Positions 1-7,972 of a DNA stretch of 64,000 nucleotides are shown piece after piece. The notes beneath the pieces are model-generated. The model was given only the letters and a program-made list of their open reading frames with translations. It did no database searches and was not told the DNA's origin. How positions within the stretch are numbered: the first letter of the stretch is position 1; every line of letters starts with the position of its first letter. The stretch is from an uncultured Flavobacteriales bacterium. GTDB lineage: Bacteria; Bacteroidota; Bacteroidia; Flavobacteriales_E; Vicingaceae. A program made the position numbers and the translations under genes. The stretch is taken from positions 1 to 64,000 of the forward strand of contig CALCHN010000003.1 in assembly GCA_937901255.1 (NCBI GenBank), in the 5' to 3' direction.

Positions 1-142
1 GATCTTCTTCTAGTTTACCAATAAGCTCTGCTCCGTTTTTTCCTCTGAATTTGAATTTAAAATCTTCGAAAAGAGCTAGTTTTTCTTCAATGGATTGAGC
101 TAAAAAATTATTGTCTTCTGCTATGGCTATTTTTATGTTCAT
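1..142 (-). CDS. Response regulator, receiver domain start (partial)
   Basis: The gene runs off the left edge of the window; only the first 47 codons are visible. The peptide opens with MNIKIAIAEDNNFLAQSIEE. The IAEDN pattern is the acidic pocket at the end of the first beta strand of a CheY-like receiver domain, followed by the first helix. It lies 63 bp downstream of a histidine kinase of the HisKA_3 type on the same strand, so the missing part is probably a LuxR/NarL-type DNA-binding domain, the usual partner of such kinases. The phosphoacceptor Asp and the output domain are outside the window, so the output type is inference. Confidence 0.75.
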   Translation of the reverse strand, partial: MNIKIAIAEDNNFLAQSIEEKLALFEDFKFKFRGKNGAELIGKLEED

Positions 143-205
143 AATAATTGGTGTTTTTAGGCAAATTTAGGTTGTAAGTGTTTTATAAATAATACGTCAT
201 TTGGC

Positions 206-2017
206 TTATTTAATAGGCATTTCTAACAATATTGTTGTGCCTTTTTCTGGTGTTGAGTTTATGTGGAATTTGGCTTTAATGGATGTTGCTCTATTCTTCA
301 TATTATCCAAGCCATTACCTAATTTTACTTCTTTAATATTAAACCCTATTCCGTCATCTTCTACCGAAAGGCAAAGCTTTCCGTTTTCTTCATAAAGTTG
401 TACTTCTATTTTTGTAGCTGCAGAATATTTTAATGAATTATTGATGGCTTCCTGAACTATTCTGTAAATATTTACTCCTTCAATAGCGTTAAAACTGATT
501 TTTTGTTGCACATCCACCTCAAAATTAAAAGTAATGTTTTCTTTTACAATTTTGGCTGTTTCAATGTAATTATATAATCTCGATTTTAAATCTTCAAAAC
601 TTATTTCATCTTTGTTTAACGCCCAAATAGTATCTCTTAGTTGCGTAATGGTTGTTCTACTAAAATCAGCAATTCCGTGTAGTTTTTCTCTAAGTTTTTC
701 ATCGGCTGTTTTAAATAAATAACCCATATTATCTACCGAAGAAATGATAAAAGTTAGTTGAGAACCTATGTTATCATGTAAATCCCTTGATATTCTTATT
801 CGTTCTTCGTGCAGTTCATTTTGCAGTGTAATTTTAGCTATTTCATCCTTTAATCTATTTTCTTCAATTAATTTTTGTTGTTTAAATTTTTGTTGTTTGT
901 AAATGTAGTAACTCAGCACCAAAATAAAGATGAGCACTAAGCCTAGGCCTAACAAAGTGTAGTTACGCTGTTTTACGCGCAATTGCTCTTTGGTAAGCAT
1001 TACTTCTTGTTCGGCTAATAGTTTCTCTTTCTTTTCGGTTTCGTACTGAATTTCCAATTGAGCCATAGCCTTATTAGATTTTTCGTTCAGCAAAGAATCT
1101 TTTAAATCGTGCGAAATTTTTAAATATTTAATAGATGCGTTGGGTTGATTGGTTTTTTCTAGACAATCTGCTAAATAAGAAGAGGCATATTGAGCCAAAT
1201 GGATATAGTTATTTTCTATAGCCTTTTCATAACTTTTTCTAAACCAATCAGCAGCTTCGGCATATTTTCCCTGGCTGTAATAAAAATCGGCAAATTGCAC
1301 CGAAGTTTCTGCAATGCCATACACATCATTTCTCTTTGTGCGGATATGATAAGCCTCATCTAAAAAAACTTTGGATTTTTCAAATTCTTTTTTAACAGCA
1401 TGAGCACCTGCTAAATGCCCCAAAGCAAATGGAATGCCTATGCTATCATTCTGATTTCTTTTTAAATTTAGTGCTAAATTGTAATAATAAATGGCACTAT
1501 CTACGTTGCCTACATTTTCTTGCAAAATCCCATAATTATCATAGGTTGGATTTAAACCCAAAGAATCTTGATTTTTCTCCAACAAATGTATCGCTTTCCG
1601 CATATATAGTAATGCTTTGTCCAAATCTCTTGTCCGCAAGGAGTAGCCTAAACCACCATAAGCATTGCCAAGGAGCACTTCATCTCCAATTTCTTCATAA
1701 ATTTTAATGGCTTTTAGGCTGTATTCCATCCTTTTGTCGTAATTCCCTAAATAAGAGTTTACTAAAGCTAATTTTCCGTAGATTTCCGCTAAGTCTTTTG
1801 GAGCGATAGCCTCTTTTTTATCGGTTAATTTTAAATAAAGACTTTCGGCAGCATCGGTATTAGCTATAATTTTATCGTAAGGAATATTGAGTGCGGTGCT
1901 TATTTGATCTTCTAAACTTAATTTTTCCATTTCTTTTGCCAAGCTATCCAGGTAGTTTGTTTGTGAAAACCCCAATACGCTTAAAAATAGAAATAGATTA
2001 AAAAATATGTTTTTCAT
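206..2017 (-). CDS. TPR-domain sensor histidine kinase (NarX/LuxR-type), copy 1
   Basis: Predicted membrane sensor kinase of 603 residues. It has a signal peptide (about 1-18), a periplasmic TPR array (about 40-330), a short coiled linker, one membrane helix (about 353-376), then a HisKA_3 dimerisation domain with the phosphoacceptor in SRDLHDNIGSQ (His414) and a HATPase_c domain containing the N-box EAINNSLKYS and the G-box DDGIGF. It would autophosphorylate and pass phosphate to the response regulator that starts 63 bp downstream. The upstream gene is a second kinase whose kinase half is almost identical while the TPR half is different. The ligand is unknown; in this architecture TPRs usually sense through protein contacts. 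Confidence 0.88.
   Translation of the reverse strand: MKNIFFNLFLFLSVLGFSQTNYLDSLAKEMEKLSLEDQISTALNIPYDKIIANTDAAESLYLKLTDKKEAIAPKDLAEIYGKLALVNSYLGNYDKRMEYSLKAIKIYEEIGDEVLLGNAYGGLGYSLRTRDLDKALLYMRKAIHLLEKNQDSLGLNPTYDNYGILQENVGNVDSAIYYYNLALNLKRNQNDSIGIPFALGHLAGAHAVKKEFEKSKVFLDEAYHIRTKRNDVYGIAETSVQFADFYYSQGKYAEAADWFRKSYEKAIENNYIHLAQYASSYLADCLEKTNQPNASIKYLKISHDLKDSLLNEKSNKAMAQLEIQYETEKKEKLLAEQEVMLTKEQLRVKQRNYTLLGLGLVLIFILVLSYYIYKQQKFKQQKLIEENRLKDEIAKITLQNELHEERIRISRDLHDNIGSQLTFIISSVDNMGYLFKTADEKLREKLHGIADFSRTTITQLRDTIWALNKDEISFEDLKSRLYNYIETAKIVKENITFNFEVDVQQKISFNAIEGVNIYRIVQEAINNSLKYSAATKIEVQLYEENGKLCLSVEDDGIGFNIKEVKLGNGLDNMKNRATSIKAKFHINSTPEKGTTILLEMPIK
312..847. repeat. Direct repeat, kinase segment, unit 1 (partner 2201-2736)
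   Basis: This 536 bp stretch and 2201-2736 (offset 1889 bp) read as identical by eye, including third codon positions. The flanks differ: mismatches appear at 311/2200 and 848/2737 and then rise steeply. It covers most of the HisKA_3 and HATPase_c coding sequence. A sharp identity block inside otherwise divergent paralogues points to recent gene conversion. Confidence 0.85.
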
Positions 2018-2094
2018 GATTGAAAAAAGTTAACTAGTAAATACTCTTCAAAAATAATTGTATCCATTAATTATTCTGAAAAAATAAATTTGGT

Positions 2095-4104
2095 TTATTT
2101 AATGGGCATTTCTAACAATATTGTTGTGCCTTTTTCTGGTGTTGAGTCTATGTTGAATTTGGCTTTTATGGATGTTGCTCTATTCTTCATATTATCCAAT
2201 CCATTACCTAATTTTACTTCTTTAATATTAAACCCTATTCCGTCATCTTCTACCGAAAGGCAAAGCTTTCCGTTTTCTTCATAAAGTTGTACTTCTATTT
2301 TTGTAGCTGCAGAATATTTTAATGAATTATTGATGGCTTCCTGAACTATTCTGTAAATATTTACTCCTTCAATAGCGTTAAAACTGATTTTTTGTTGCAC
2401 ATCCACCTCAAAATTAAAAGTAATGTTTTCTTTTACAATTTTGGCTGTTTCAATGTAATTATATAATCTCGATTTTAAATCTTCAAAACTTATTTCATCT
2501 TTGTTTAACGCCCAAATAGTATCTCTTAGTTGCGTAATGGTTGTTCTACTAAAATCAGCAATTCCGTGTAGTTTTTCTCTAAGTTTTTCATCGGCTGTTT
2601 TAAATAAATAACCCATATTATCTACCGAAGAAATGATAAAAGTTAGTTGAGAACCTATGTTATCATGTAAATCCCTTGATATTCTTATTCGTTCTTCGTG
2701 CAGTTCATTTTGCAGTGTAATTTTAGCTATTTCATCTTTCAATCTATTTTCTTCAATCAGTTTTTGTTGTTTAAATTTTTGTTGTTTGTAGATATAAACA
2801 CTCAGGATAATAATGAAAATTAACACTAAAGCTAATCCTACAAGAGTGTAATTCCTTTGTCGTACCCGTAATTGTTCTTTTGTGATAATAACCTCTTGTT
2901 CGATTAGCTGTTTTTCTTTCTTTTCTGTTTCATATTGCGTTCTTATTTCCTCAATTTGTTTGTTAGATTCCTCATTAAATAGGGAGTCTTTATAGACAAG
3001 ATAATTTTTATGTGCTTCAAATGCTTCTTTATATTTTCCTAGTTTATCATAAGCTGTTGCTAATCCTAAGTAATTGTCTCTAGTAGCTTCTTTAAAACCA
3101 ATTAAGGTAGTAAATTCATTACTTTTTTTGAAAAAATAAACTGCACTATCATTTTTGTTTAATGAAATATAAACACTACCTAAATTGTTATACAAAATTG
3201 CTTGACCTTCTAAATCATTAGATTCAGTTCTTATTTGTAATGCTTTATTTAAATACTTTATAGCTTCATTATAATTTCCTAATTTTTCTTGTGTAACGCC
3301 CATATTGCCATAAGAAATAGCAATTAATCTATTTTGACCAAATTCGTCTGCTTTATTTATTGCTATAGAATAATAATGAACAGAAGAATCTAACTCATTC
3401 ATTTCGTCATAAATATTTCCTAAGTTATTTAGGATAAAAATTTCCTTATCAACAACATGGTGTTTAATGTTGATGTCAAGTGCTTTATGATAATATTTAA
3501 TTGCTTCTTTAAATTTCTGTTGTTTGTAATAAATCAACCCAATATTATTGGTAGAAGAAGCTATTCCCGCACTATCATTAATAGTTTCTCGAATTTTAAG
3601 CGATTGGAAAAAGTAATTTATTGCTTTGTCATAATCACCTTTAGACATCATTACATTTCCTAAATTATTTAAAGATGCACCAATACCTACACTATCATTC
3701 ATTTGTTTCCGCATTTCTAATGCTTTTAAAAAATAGGTTTCTGTACTATCAAAATGCCCCAAATAAACATGATAAATTCCTATTTGATTGTAAGCCGTAC
3801 TAAGTTGAGTAGCATCAAATTTATATTTTGGAAGAGTAGTTTTATACAACTCTAAAGCTTCTTCTAAGTTTCCAGCCATTGCATAAACATTACCTATTTT
3901 AGTAATTGCAGATATCACACCAGTTAAATAATTTTTTTTAGATGCAAATTCTAATGCCTTATTAGCATAAAACAAAGAAGAATCTTCTTGTTGAGTTTGG
4001 TCCGACTGTTTTAACAAACTGGCTACAAGTAAAGAATCTTCATTTGCCTGTGCGTTTGATACTAATATTAATAAGGTAAAAATGCTCCCGAATAGAAATT
4101 TCAT
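2095..4104 (-). CDS. TPR-domain sensor histidine kinase (NarX/LuxR-type), copy 2
   Basis: Paralogue of the next gene in the operon, 669 residues. It has a signal peptide (about 1-20), a longer array of roughly nine TPR units (about 30-390), a linker, one membrane helix (about 418-442), HisKA_3 with His480 in SRDLHDNIGSQ, and HATPase_c. From the residues just after the membrane helix to the C-terminus the two proteins differ at only about two positions, whereas their TPR halves are clearly divergent. Both kinases should therefore address the same response regulator while reading different periplasmic inputs. The 77 bp gap to copy 1 and the shared strand suggest one operon of kinase, kinase and regulator. 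Confidence 0.88.
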   Translation of the reverse strand: MKFLFGSIFTLLILVSNAQANEDSLLVASLLKQSDQTQQEDSSLFYANKALEFASKKNYLTGVISAITKIGNVYAMAGNLEEALELYKTTLPKYKFDATQLSTAYNQIGIYHVYLGHFDSTETYFLKALEMRKQMNDSVGIGASLNNLGNVMMSKGDYDKAINYFFQSLKIRETINDSAGIASSTNNIGLIYYKQQKFKEAIKYYHKALDINIKHHVVDKEIFILNNLGNIYDEMNELDSSVHYYSIAINKADEFGQNRLIAISYGNMGVTQEKLGNYNEAIKYLNKALQIRTESNDLEGQAILYNNLGSVYISLNKNDSAVYFFKKSNEFTTLIGFKEATRDNYLGLATAYDKLGKYKEAFEAHKNYLVYKDSLFNEESNKQIEEIRTQYETEKKEKQLIEQEVIITKEQLRVRQRNYTLVGLALVLIFIIILSVYIYKQQKFKQQKLIEENRLKDEIAKITLQNELHEERIRISRDLHDNIGSQLTFIISSVDNMGYLFKTADEKLREKLHGIADFSRTTITQLRDTIWALNKDEISFEDLKSRLYNYIETAKIVKENITFNFEVDVQQKISFNAIEGVNIYRIVQEAINNSLKYSAATKIEVQLYEENGKLCLSVEDDGIGFNIKEVKLGNGLDNMKNRATSIKAKFNIDSTPEKGTTILLEMPIK
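2201..2736. repeat. Direct repeat, kinase segment, unit 2 (partner 312-847)
   Basis: Second copy of the identical kinase-coding block, in the same orientation as unit 1. Recombination between the two would delete 1889 bp and leave one chimeric kinase with its reading frame intact. Confidence 0.85.
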
Positions 4105-4200
4105 TAAATCAACGTTTAAATATTACTCCTCAAAAATAAATGAATACATCAATTAATCTAAAAAAAACAAACTTTTTATTTATTCTTTTTATTTTTGGAT

Positions 4201-4208
4201 TACATTTG
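4201..4208 (+). promoter_or_regulatory. Promoter -7 box (TACATTTG)
   Basis: Exact match to the Bacteroidota -7 consensus TAnnTTTG, 24 bp before the ATG at 4233. It supports that start over the upstream in-frame ATG at 4140, which would lie before the promoter. No clear -33 TTTG is seen. Confidence 0.5.
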
Positions 4209-4232
4209 TTCTTCCTTAAAAAACAACTAATT

Positions 4233-4940
4233 ATGAAAAAGATGCCATTTTGTTTAGCAACAATAATGTTGCTTATATTAAGCGTAACAAGTATTAAAAC
4301 CAATGCTCAAGCTTTTCAAAAAGGCAATTGGAACATAGATGTAGATTTAGGCTTGGGAATTTACGCTACTGAAACTACCACTACTATTAAAGCAAATGCC
4401 TTTGGTTTTAATTTTAGTGATACAGATACTGATAAAGATGGAACAGCTAGTAGTATTTTTAGAGTAGGAGTCGAGTATGGTATTTCAAATAAATTTGGCA
4501 TTGGATTAAAAATAGGGGCAAGCAATTATTTTATTGATGAGGAAGATAAAGATACCGTAAAAAGTGTGAAAAGTACAGACTTTGCTATACATGTAAACTA
4601 TCACTTACTAAATGCCGATAAAAATGATTTGTTTTTAACCTTGGGCTTGGGTGTTGCAAATGCTAATTGGGAGTATCACGACATACAAGGTGCTTTGTTA
4701 AAATCTGCAAAAGGTAACGGTGGCTATTTTACATTAGGAATTACCGATAGAATTTTCTTTTCAGACAACATTGGTATGTTGTTTAGTTTAAATTTTCCTT
4801 TAATGAACATCAAGATTGACCCTGAACTTTCTGATGATTTTGCTGCAGGATTAAACGCTTTTAATGTCGATTATGACATAGATATGAAAATGACTTTAAG
4901 AGGCGTATATTTAGGCACCGGCTTAGCTATAAAATTCTGA
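4233..4940 (+). CDS. Outer-membrane beta-barrel protein
   Basis: Secreted protein of 235 residues with a clear signal peptide (MKKMPFCLATIMLLILSV, ending at TNAQA) and alternating short strands rich in Gly and aromatics, ending in a terminal strand with hydrophobic residues before the final Phe. This is the pattern of the small porin-like outer-membrane barrel families (OMP_b-brl type) of Bacteroidota. I place the start at 4233, not at the in-frame ATG at 4140, because the signal peptide begins there and a promoter box lies between. The segment DTDTDKDGT is an Asp-rich loop that could bind calcium. It is transcribed divergently from the kinase operon. Function beyond a structural or porin role is unknown. 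Confidence 0.75.
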   Translation: MKKMPFCLATIMLLILSVTSIKTNAQAFQKGNWNIDVDLGLGIYATETTTTIKANAFGFNFSDTDTDKDGTASSIFRVGVEYGISNKFGIGLKIGASNYFIDEEDKDTVKSVKSTDFAIHVNYHLLNADKNDLFLTLGLGVANANWEYHDIQGALLKSAKGNGGYFTLGITDRIFFSDNIGMLFSLNFPLMNIKIDPELSDDFAAGLNAFNVDYDIDMKMTLRGVYLGTGLAIKF

Positions 4941-4987
4941 GTTTAATAAATTTCTTAACTTTACTAACAAATTAAAAAACTACTAAG

Positions 4988-6052
4988 ATGAAAAAAATCT
5001 ATTTATTTATTATTGGATCAGCATTAACATTCGTTGCATTTGCTCAACCAACGCTTACATCAACCAACCATGCACCATTAGTTGGAGAAAACCAATTATA
5101 CTATATTGCCGATAGTAATAGTGTGATTGATAATACTATTGGAGCAAACGTAACCTTTGATTACAGTATGCTTAAAGGCTATGGCATGACACAAACTAGT
5201 TATTATGTTAACCCTACTACCACTACTTATTCAAGTAATTTTCCTACTGCAACTTATGCTGATACTACTTTAGGTTCACCTGAAAATAAACGTTACGGAC
5301 AATTAGTAAGTACGGATAGCTTGGTAAACAACGGAATGGTATTAGATATTAACACATTTGGTGTTACCATAGTAGAATTTTTTGATCCTGAAAAAACAAT
5401 GACTTACCCATTTACTTATGGTGGCAGTTTTGCTGATGTTTTTTCTGGTCAGTTTACTGCTGTTGATTATAATACAACAACAAATGGTAGTGGAGCTGTT
5501 ACCGTAAATGCAGATGCTTGGGGAACATTACAATTACCAAATAGTGTTAGTATTCCTAATGTTTTAAGAGTTGTTCAATATGATAGCTTAGTTACCGATA
5601 CTATTCAATTGCCGTTTCCTTTACCTGCTATTCTTCCTATAACTATTAAAGGTAAAATCATTAACTATTATGAGCCATCTGTAAGTAAATACCCATTACT
5701 TTCTATTATTGATGCAGAAATTGCAGGAGATTCTTCCAGAACGGTAATTTCTCAATATCCTATGCCTATGGTTGGGATTAATGAGTTAGAAAATAAATTT
5801 AATTTAACTGTTTATCCAAATCCTATTGCTAATGAGAATGCTACCCTTACTTTTGAATTAACTACTAATGAAAAAGTTGAGGTTACGTTACTTAACCAAT
5901 TGGGACAACAATTGAAAAATGTATTTACTGGTAACATGCAACCAGGCATTAATACACTTACCATTGAAACAGCTAACTTAGCTAAAGGAATTTATTTTGT
6001 AAGTACATTAATAGGCGAACAAAAAATCACTAAAAAACTGATAGTCCAATAA
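4988..6052 (+). CDS. T9SS type A sorting domain protein
   Basis: Secreted protein of 354 residues. A signal peptide ending in FAFAQ is followed by about 240 residues of no recognised fold, rich in Thr, Tyr and Asn. The last 80 residues are a type A T9SS sorting domain with its motif series: LTVYPNPIANENATLTF, then VEVTLLNQLGQQL, then LAKGIYFVSTLIGEQKITKKLIV. The domain directs export through the T9SS pore, where it is normally removed by the PorU sortase. The gene starts 47 bp after the barrel gene on the same strand, with a weak promoter-like box TAACTTTA at 4956. Its substrate or binding role cannot be read from the sequence. Confidence 0.85.
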   Translation: MKKIYLFIIGSALTFVAFAQPTLTSTNHAPLVGENQLYYIADSNSVIDNTIGANVTFDYSMLKGYGMTQTSYYVNPTTTTYSSNFPTATYADTTLGSPENKRYGQLVSTDSLVNNGMVLDINTFGVTIVEFFDPEKTMTYPFTYGGSFADVFSGQFTAVDYNTTTNGSGAVTVNADAWGTLQLPNSVSIPNVLRVVQYDSLVTDTIQLPFPLPAILPITIKGKIINYYEPSVSKYPLLSIIDAEIAGDSSRTVISQYPMPMVGINELENKFNLTVYPNPIANENATLTFELTTNEKVEVTLLNQLGQQLKNVFTGNMQPGINTLTIETANLAKGIYFVSTLIGEQKITKKLIVQ

Positions 6053-6071
6053 TCAACAAACTATTTAAAAC

Positions 6072-6111
6072 AAAAAAAAGCGGAAACTGATTATCAGTTT
6101 CCGCTTTTTTT
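6072..6111. terminator. Bidirectional intrinsic terminator
   Basis: Perfect 11 bp stem (GCGGAAACTGA, 6080-6090, with its complement at 6094-6104), a 3-base loop, a run of A before and a run of T after. It serves the plus-strand gene ending at 6052 and the minus-strand gene ending at 6129. Confidence 0.9.
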
Positions 6112-6128
6112 ATATTTCTGAATTTGGT

Positions 6129-6899
6129 TTAAAAATAAAATGAAAGTAATAACCCCGCAGTTGAATTTACATCAAAACCTCTGTTGGAAGTACCACCTTT
6201 GGTTTTTACAAAAGTAGAACTTTGTTGCCCGCTAACAGGAGTATCTACTACGCTTTCACTTTGGTCGCCACCTTGAACACGTGTAAAGTAGCCCAAGTTA
6301 AACTCTGCTCCTATAGAAATGTGTTCTGCAAAGAAATAGTTAAATCCTGCTAACACATTCACACCAAAACTCATTCCGCCATCTTGCTGAATAATTCTTT
6401 TAATTCGTTGCGTTCCTAGTTTATCGGTAATTTCTGTTGTAGCATCAATTTTAGTATTGCCAATTCTGCCCACTACCAACTCACCACCAACGTATGGCAT
6501 TAATCTTCTGGTGCCTTCAAATTGAATTTCGTAACCTAAAGCCACTGAAAAATCAAACCTTGTTTCAATAGAGTCAACTTCTCTCCAAGCTCTATTGCCT
6601 GATAATAATGAAATGCTATCGGCAGCAAAATTATTCTCTCTTTTAGAATATAAGCCCAAGCCAATTCTCAATGCTCTATTGTCTTTCAATTGGTATTTTG
6701 CCAATACAGTATTGTTATTGTTGATGTCGGAGCGAGTACCTAAAGAAATATTATCTACCAATCCGGTTAAGTTTAGCACAAAACCCCAGTCGCCTTTTAG
6801 TGGTTTTAAGGTATCTTGTTTTTCTTGAGCAAAAATGCCAGAAGTAACTAGCAAAAAGCAAGCTATCAATAAATTAAGTTTTAAAAAATTATTTTTCAT
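6129..6899 (-). CDS. Outer-membrane beta-barrel protein
   Basis: Secreted protein of 256 residues. A signal peptide ends at SGIFAQ, followed by a barrel-like sequence with repeated strands such as ALRIGLGLYS, FSVALGYEIQ, MPYVGGELVVG and SIGAEFNLGYF, and a C-terminal strand ending in LLLSFYF, whose terminal Phe is typical of barrel proteins recognised by BamA. It probably folds as an 8- to 10-strand outer-membrane barrel. It stands alone and converges on the T9SS gene across a strong terminator. No ligand or enzymatic motif is visible. Confidence 0.75.
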   Translation of the reverse strand: MKNNFLKLNLLIACFLLVTSGIFAQEKQDTLKPLKGDWGFVLNLTGLVDNISLGTRSDINNNNTVLAKYQLKDNRALRIGLGLYSKRENNFAADSISLLSGNRAWREVDSIETRFDFSVALGYEIQFEGTRRLMPYVGGELVVGRIGNTKIDATTEITDKLGTQRIKRIIQQDGGMSFGVNVLAGFNYFFAEHISIGAEFNLGYFTRVQGGDQSESVVDTPVSGQQSSTFVKTKGGTSNRGFDVNSTAGLLLSFYF

Positions 6900-7046
6900 G
6901 GTTCTAGTATTTAATTTAATGAGATTACAAACTAAAAAGTTTTTGTTTTATTATCTTTTGGTAAAACTAATTATTTCTTTAACTCTGCTATAAATAATTA
7001 TTAAAAAAATGAAACTTCTTTGAGTGAAAGTTTCTTGCTTAAACAA

Positions 7047-7115
7047 CTCTCTCCCTGCCCCCGACTCTTTAAAGAGAGGGGGAAAAGTTATCGCAAGATA
7101 ACTTGGGGGTGAGTC
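7047..7115. repeat. Double-hairpin repeat, copy A
   Basis: A compact element with two perfect hairpins: CTCTTT/AAAGAG (7065-7076) and AAGTTATC/GATAACTT around a GCAA loop (7085-7104), bounded by C-rich and G-rich outer arms and ending in GGTGAGTC. Copies B (about 46840-46905, inverted) and C (about 59906-59968) share the same order. Copy A ends 12 bp before the phosphodiesterase start and would form its leader if transcribed. Confidence 0.8.
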
Positions 7116-7127
7116 AAAATAAAATAA

Positions 7128-7616
7128 ATGAAACGAATAGGACTTATTTCAGATACACATGGATATTTACACCCAAGTTTAAAAAAACTTTTTGCCCAAT
7201 GTGATGAAATATGGCATGCCGGAGATGTTGGCAATTATGAAGTAATAGAACAATTGGAAAAGTTGAAACCGCTAAAAGGGGTTTATGGCAACATTGACGG
7301 ACAAACCATAAGAACTCGTTTTCCTAAAAACTTACGATTTAATTGTGAAGGAGTGGACGTTTGGATTACCCATATTGGAGGATACCCGAACAGGTACAAC
7401 CAAGAAATTAGAGAAGAAATAACCAACAATCCACCTAAACTTTTTATTTGCGGACATTCTCACATTCTAAAAGTGATGTATGATGAAAAACTCCAACTCC
7501 TACACATCAATCCCGGAGCAGCAGGACAACAAGGTTTTCATAAGGTTAAAACCATTGTTAGGTTTACACTCGACAACAACGAAATAAAAGATTTAGAGGT
7601 AGTGGAGTTGCCTTAA
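7128..7616 (+). CDS. YfcE-type metallophosphoesterase
   Basis: Soluble 162-residue phosphodiesterase of the MJ0936/YfcE family. The metal-binding motifs are complete: SDTHG (8-12), HAGDVGN (35-41), GNID (55-58), the ITHIGG block with its His (80-85), and CGHSH (109-113). These place the Asp, His and Asn ligands of a two-metal site. Family members hydrolyse phosphodiester model substrates; the cellular substrate is not established. The length is normal. Its stop codon overlaps that of the convergent DUF202 gene by four bases, sharing the palindrome TTAA. The double-hairpin repeat lies just upstream. Confidence 0.88.
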   Translation: MKRIGLISDTHGYLHPSLKKLFAQCDEIWHAGDVGNYEVIEQLEKLKPLKGVYGNIDGQTIRTRFPKNLRFNCEGVDVWITHIGGYPNRYNQEIREEITNNPPKLFICGHSHILKVMYDEKLQLLHINPGAAGQQGFHKVKTIVRFTLDNNEIKDLEVVELP

Positions 7617-7930
7617 TCTTCATTAATTGGCACATAAAATCTTTTTAAGTGTTTTCTAAGTTGTAGAAATCTTATTACACCAATTATCACTAATAAAACA
7701 CTTAATGAAAGGGCAATATATCCCAAGAATTTTAAATCTTTAAAATCTTTTAACCCAAGTATGGCTGTGCCACCTAATAGCAGGTAAAGTGAAGTTCTTA
7801 AATAGGATAATAAAGTTCTTTCATTTGCCAATTTAGTTCTTTCCATGGCAAGATGATCTCTTAAAATAATGTCTTCCTTATTTTGATATTCATTAGTAAA
7901 CGTAATGAGTTTTTTAAATTGTCTTTTCAT
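7613..7930 (-). CDS. DUF202 family inner-membrane protein
   Basis: Small membrane protein of 105 residues. After a charged N-terminus it carries the family signature ERTKLANERTLLSYLRTSL (about 30-48), then two membrane segments (about 46-65 and 70-90) and a basic tail. This matches DUF202 (YidH-like), a family of unknown function found in bacteria and fused to SPX-type proteins in eukaryotes. It is oriented with the SLC13-type transporter gene, but its promoter side lies just after that gene ends (43 bp), so cotranscription is possible. Confidence 0.8.
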   Translation of the reverse strand: MKRQFKKLITFTNEYQNKEDIILRDHLAMERTKLANERTLLSYLRTSLYLLLGGTAILGLKDFKDLKFLGYIALSLSVLLVIIGVIRFLQLRKHLKRFYVPINED

Positions 7931-7972
7931 TTACAGATATGGTTTTATCAGTTAGACGAATTTTTTTTAGAT

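Noticed and set aside
4140..4232. Upstream ATG for the barrel protein
   Set aside because: The promoter box at 4201 lies inside it and a normal signal peptide starts at 4233.
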